Source of the DNA: Nitrospina sp.
GTDB taxonomy: Bacteria > Nitrospinota > Nitrospinia > Nitrospinales > VA-1
DNA: 7,191 nucleotides
Direction: 5' to 3'
Assembly (NCBI GenBank): GCA_002697825.1
Contig: NZYH01000048.1
Location: forward strand, 10,542 to 17,732
How positions within the stretch are numbered: position 1 is the first letter of the stretch; the number at the start of each line of letters is the position of its first letter. Position numbers and translations under genes: made by a program. Shown in pieces: positions 6,777 to 7,191 of the stretch. The notes beneath the pieces were generated by a model that worked only from the letters and a program-made list of their open reading frames with translations, searched no databases and was not told the origin of the DNA.

Positions 6777-6822
6777 AAGGGCTTGAATTTTAATATTCAA
6801 GCCCTTTATTATTTTATTTTTT
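6777..6822 (+). terminator. Intrinsic terminator after tRNA-Ala
   Basis: AAGGGCTTGAAT (6777-6788) pairs perfectly with ATTCAAGCCCTT (6795-6806) in a 12-bp stem with a 6-nt loop. A T-rich tract (TTATTATTTTATTTTTT) follows to 6822. It starts 10 nt after the tRNA and should end the tRNA transcript, insulating the SulP gene. The top of the stem repeats the tRNA anticodon-arm sequence. Confidence 0.85.
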
Positions 6823-6862
6823 AAAAAAATAAATCTTTATTTCTTCTTCATATATTTTTGAA

Positions 6863-6878
6863 ATATAAAATTTTATAT
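6863..6878. repeat. 16-bp perfect AT-only palindrome in the SulP upstream region
   Basis: ATATAAAATTTTATAT is a perfect palindrome, located about 100 bp before the SulP start. It could be part of a promoter or a protein-binding site. The region 6823-6922 is very AT-rich and I could not place a convincing -35/-10 pair in it, so a regulatory role is unproven and the palindrome may just reflect composition. Confidence 0.25.
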
Positions 6879-6922
6879 GTCATTCATGATGGTTTAAGGT
6901 AAAATTCCTATTAGGATTGAGT

Positions 6923-6973
6923 ATGGATTTTGAAATAGTTCCTAAATACCAACCTCGCAACTTTAGGAAGTAA
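6923..6973 (+). CDS. Possible 16-codon upstream ORF / leader peptide before the SulP gene
   Basis: An ATG at 6923 has AGGA at 6913-6916, a good 6-nt spacing. It opens a 16-residue frame, [16 protein letters not shown], ending in TAA at 6971-6973. Its stop lies 5 nt before the SulP ATG, and the SulP Shine-Dalgarno (AGGAAG, 6965-6970) is formed by its last two codons. That arrangement would allow translational coupling or ribosome-mediated control. I recognise no homologue, the composition gives no sign of amino-acid attenuation, and an ORF this short can occur by chance. Confidence 0.3.
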   Translation: MDFEIVPKYQPRNFRK

Positions 6974-6978
6974 TTCAG

Positions 6979-7191
6979 ATGAGCAATAGAAGTAATAGTA
7001 CCGATACTCCCAAGGGCAATATCCAAGGTTTCAAGACGTCTGCTAAAGATGATTTTGTTTCTGGTTTTTTAGTATTTCTTATTGCCTTACCACTTTGTTT
7101 GGGAATATCTCTTGCCTCCGGATATCCTGCAATCGCTGGTATCATTACTGCCGTTGTTGGTGGTTTAGTTGCTACATTCGTAAGTGACTCA
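6979..7191 (+). CDS. SulP family inorganic anion transporter (partial, N-terminal 71 residues)
   Basis: The first 71 codons of a membrane transporter cut by the right edge. A hydrophilic, Ser/Thr/Asn-rich N-terminus of about 24 residues precedes [19 protein letters not shown] and [20 protein letters not shown]. This is the TM1-TM2 region typical of SulP proteins, in which the ALPL and SGxPxxAG elements are conserved. SulP members carry sulfate, bicarbonate or other anions. Relatives with the ALPLCLGI wording are, from memory, often found with carbonic anhydrases and may move bicarbonate, but nothing in this fragment decides the substrate. The ATG at 6979 has AGGAAG at 6965-6970, 8 nt upstream, a good ribosome-binding site. 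The C-terminal STAS domain, if present, is outside the window. Confidence 0.88.
   Translation, partial: MSNRSNSTDTPKGNIQGFKTSAKDDFVSGFLVFLIALPLCLGISLASGYPAIAGIITAVVGGLVATFVSDS

Overview
The window is an AT-rich stretch of chromosome from a Gram-negative bacterium. A lipoprotein-type periplasmic adaptor paired with an inner-membrane RND pump requires a double-membrane envelope. No gene fixes the lineage. The RND subtype (TM10 reading VNNAILIVHQ) and the DUF502 and SulP neighbours would fit Nitrospinota, Planctomycetota-like or proteobacterial groups, but that is a weak impression, not a determination.

Layout. On the minus strand at the left edge (1-464) is the N-terminal half of an RlmI-like SAM-dependent methyltransferase. 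An 80-bp divergent intergenic region holding a 7-bp inverted repeat separates it from a plus-strand two-gene efflux operon. That operon is a lipoprotein membrane-fusion protein (545-1921) overlapping by one base a 1084-residue RND permease (1921-5175). The permease converges on a minus-strand pair, so close that the two stop codons overlap: an RluA-family pseudouridine synthase (5172-5858), preceded in the same transcript by a DUF502 membrane protein (5830 to about 6498). A compact divergent promoter region (about 6569-6651) appears to serve this pair on the minus strand and a tRNA-Ala(GGC) gene (6694-6766) on the plus strand. The tRNA is followed by a strong intrinsic terminator. An AT-rich leader with a possible 16-codon upstream ORF then leads into the first 71 codons of a SulP-family anion transporter, cut by the right edge.

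How the genes work together. Only the adaptor and pump form an evident functional unit: a tripartite-type exporter lacking an outer-membrane factor gene in this window. The methyltransferase, pseudouridine synthase and tRNA-Ala all belong broadly to RNA or translation functions but sit in separate transcription units; grouping them is not justified by the sequence. The SulP gene is an independent ion-transport unit.

I see no mobile element, CRISPR array, phage gene or obvious defence system. The most unusual points are a Trp-rich periplasmic insertion and the altered proton-relay residues in the RND pump, the sequence shared by the tRNA anticodon arm and its terminator, and the short ORF just ahead of the SulP gene. 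All are modest leads; I do not see a clearly new biological system.
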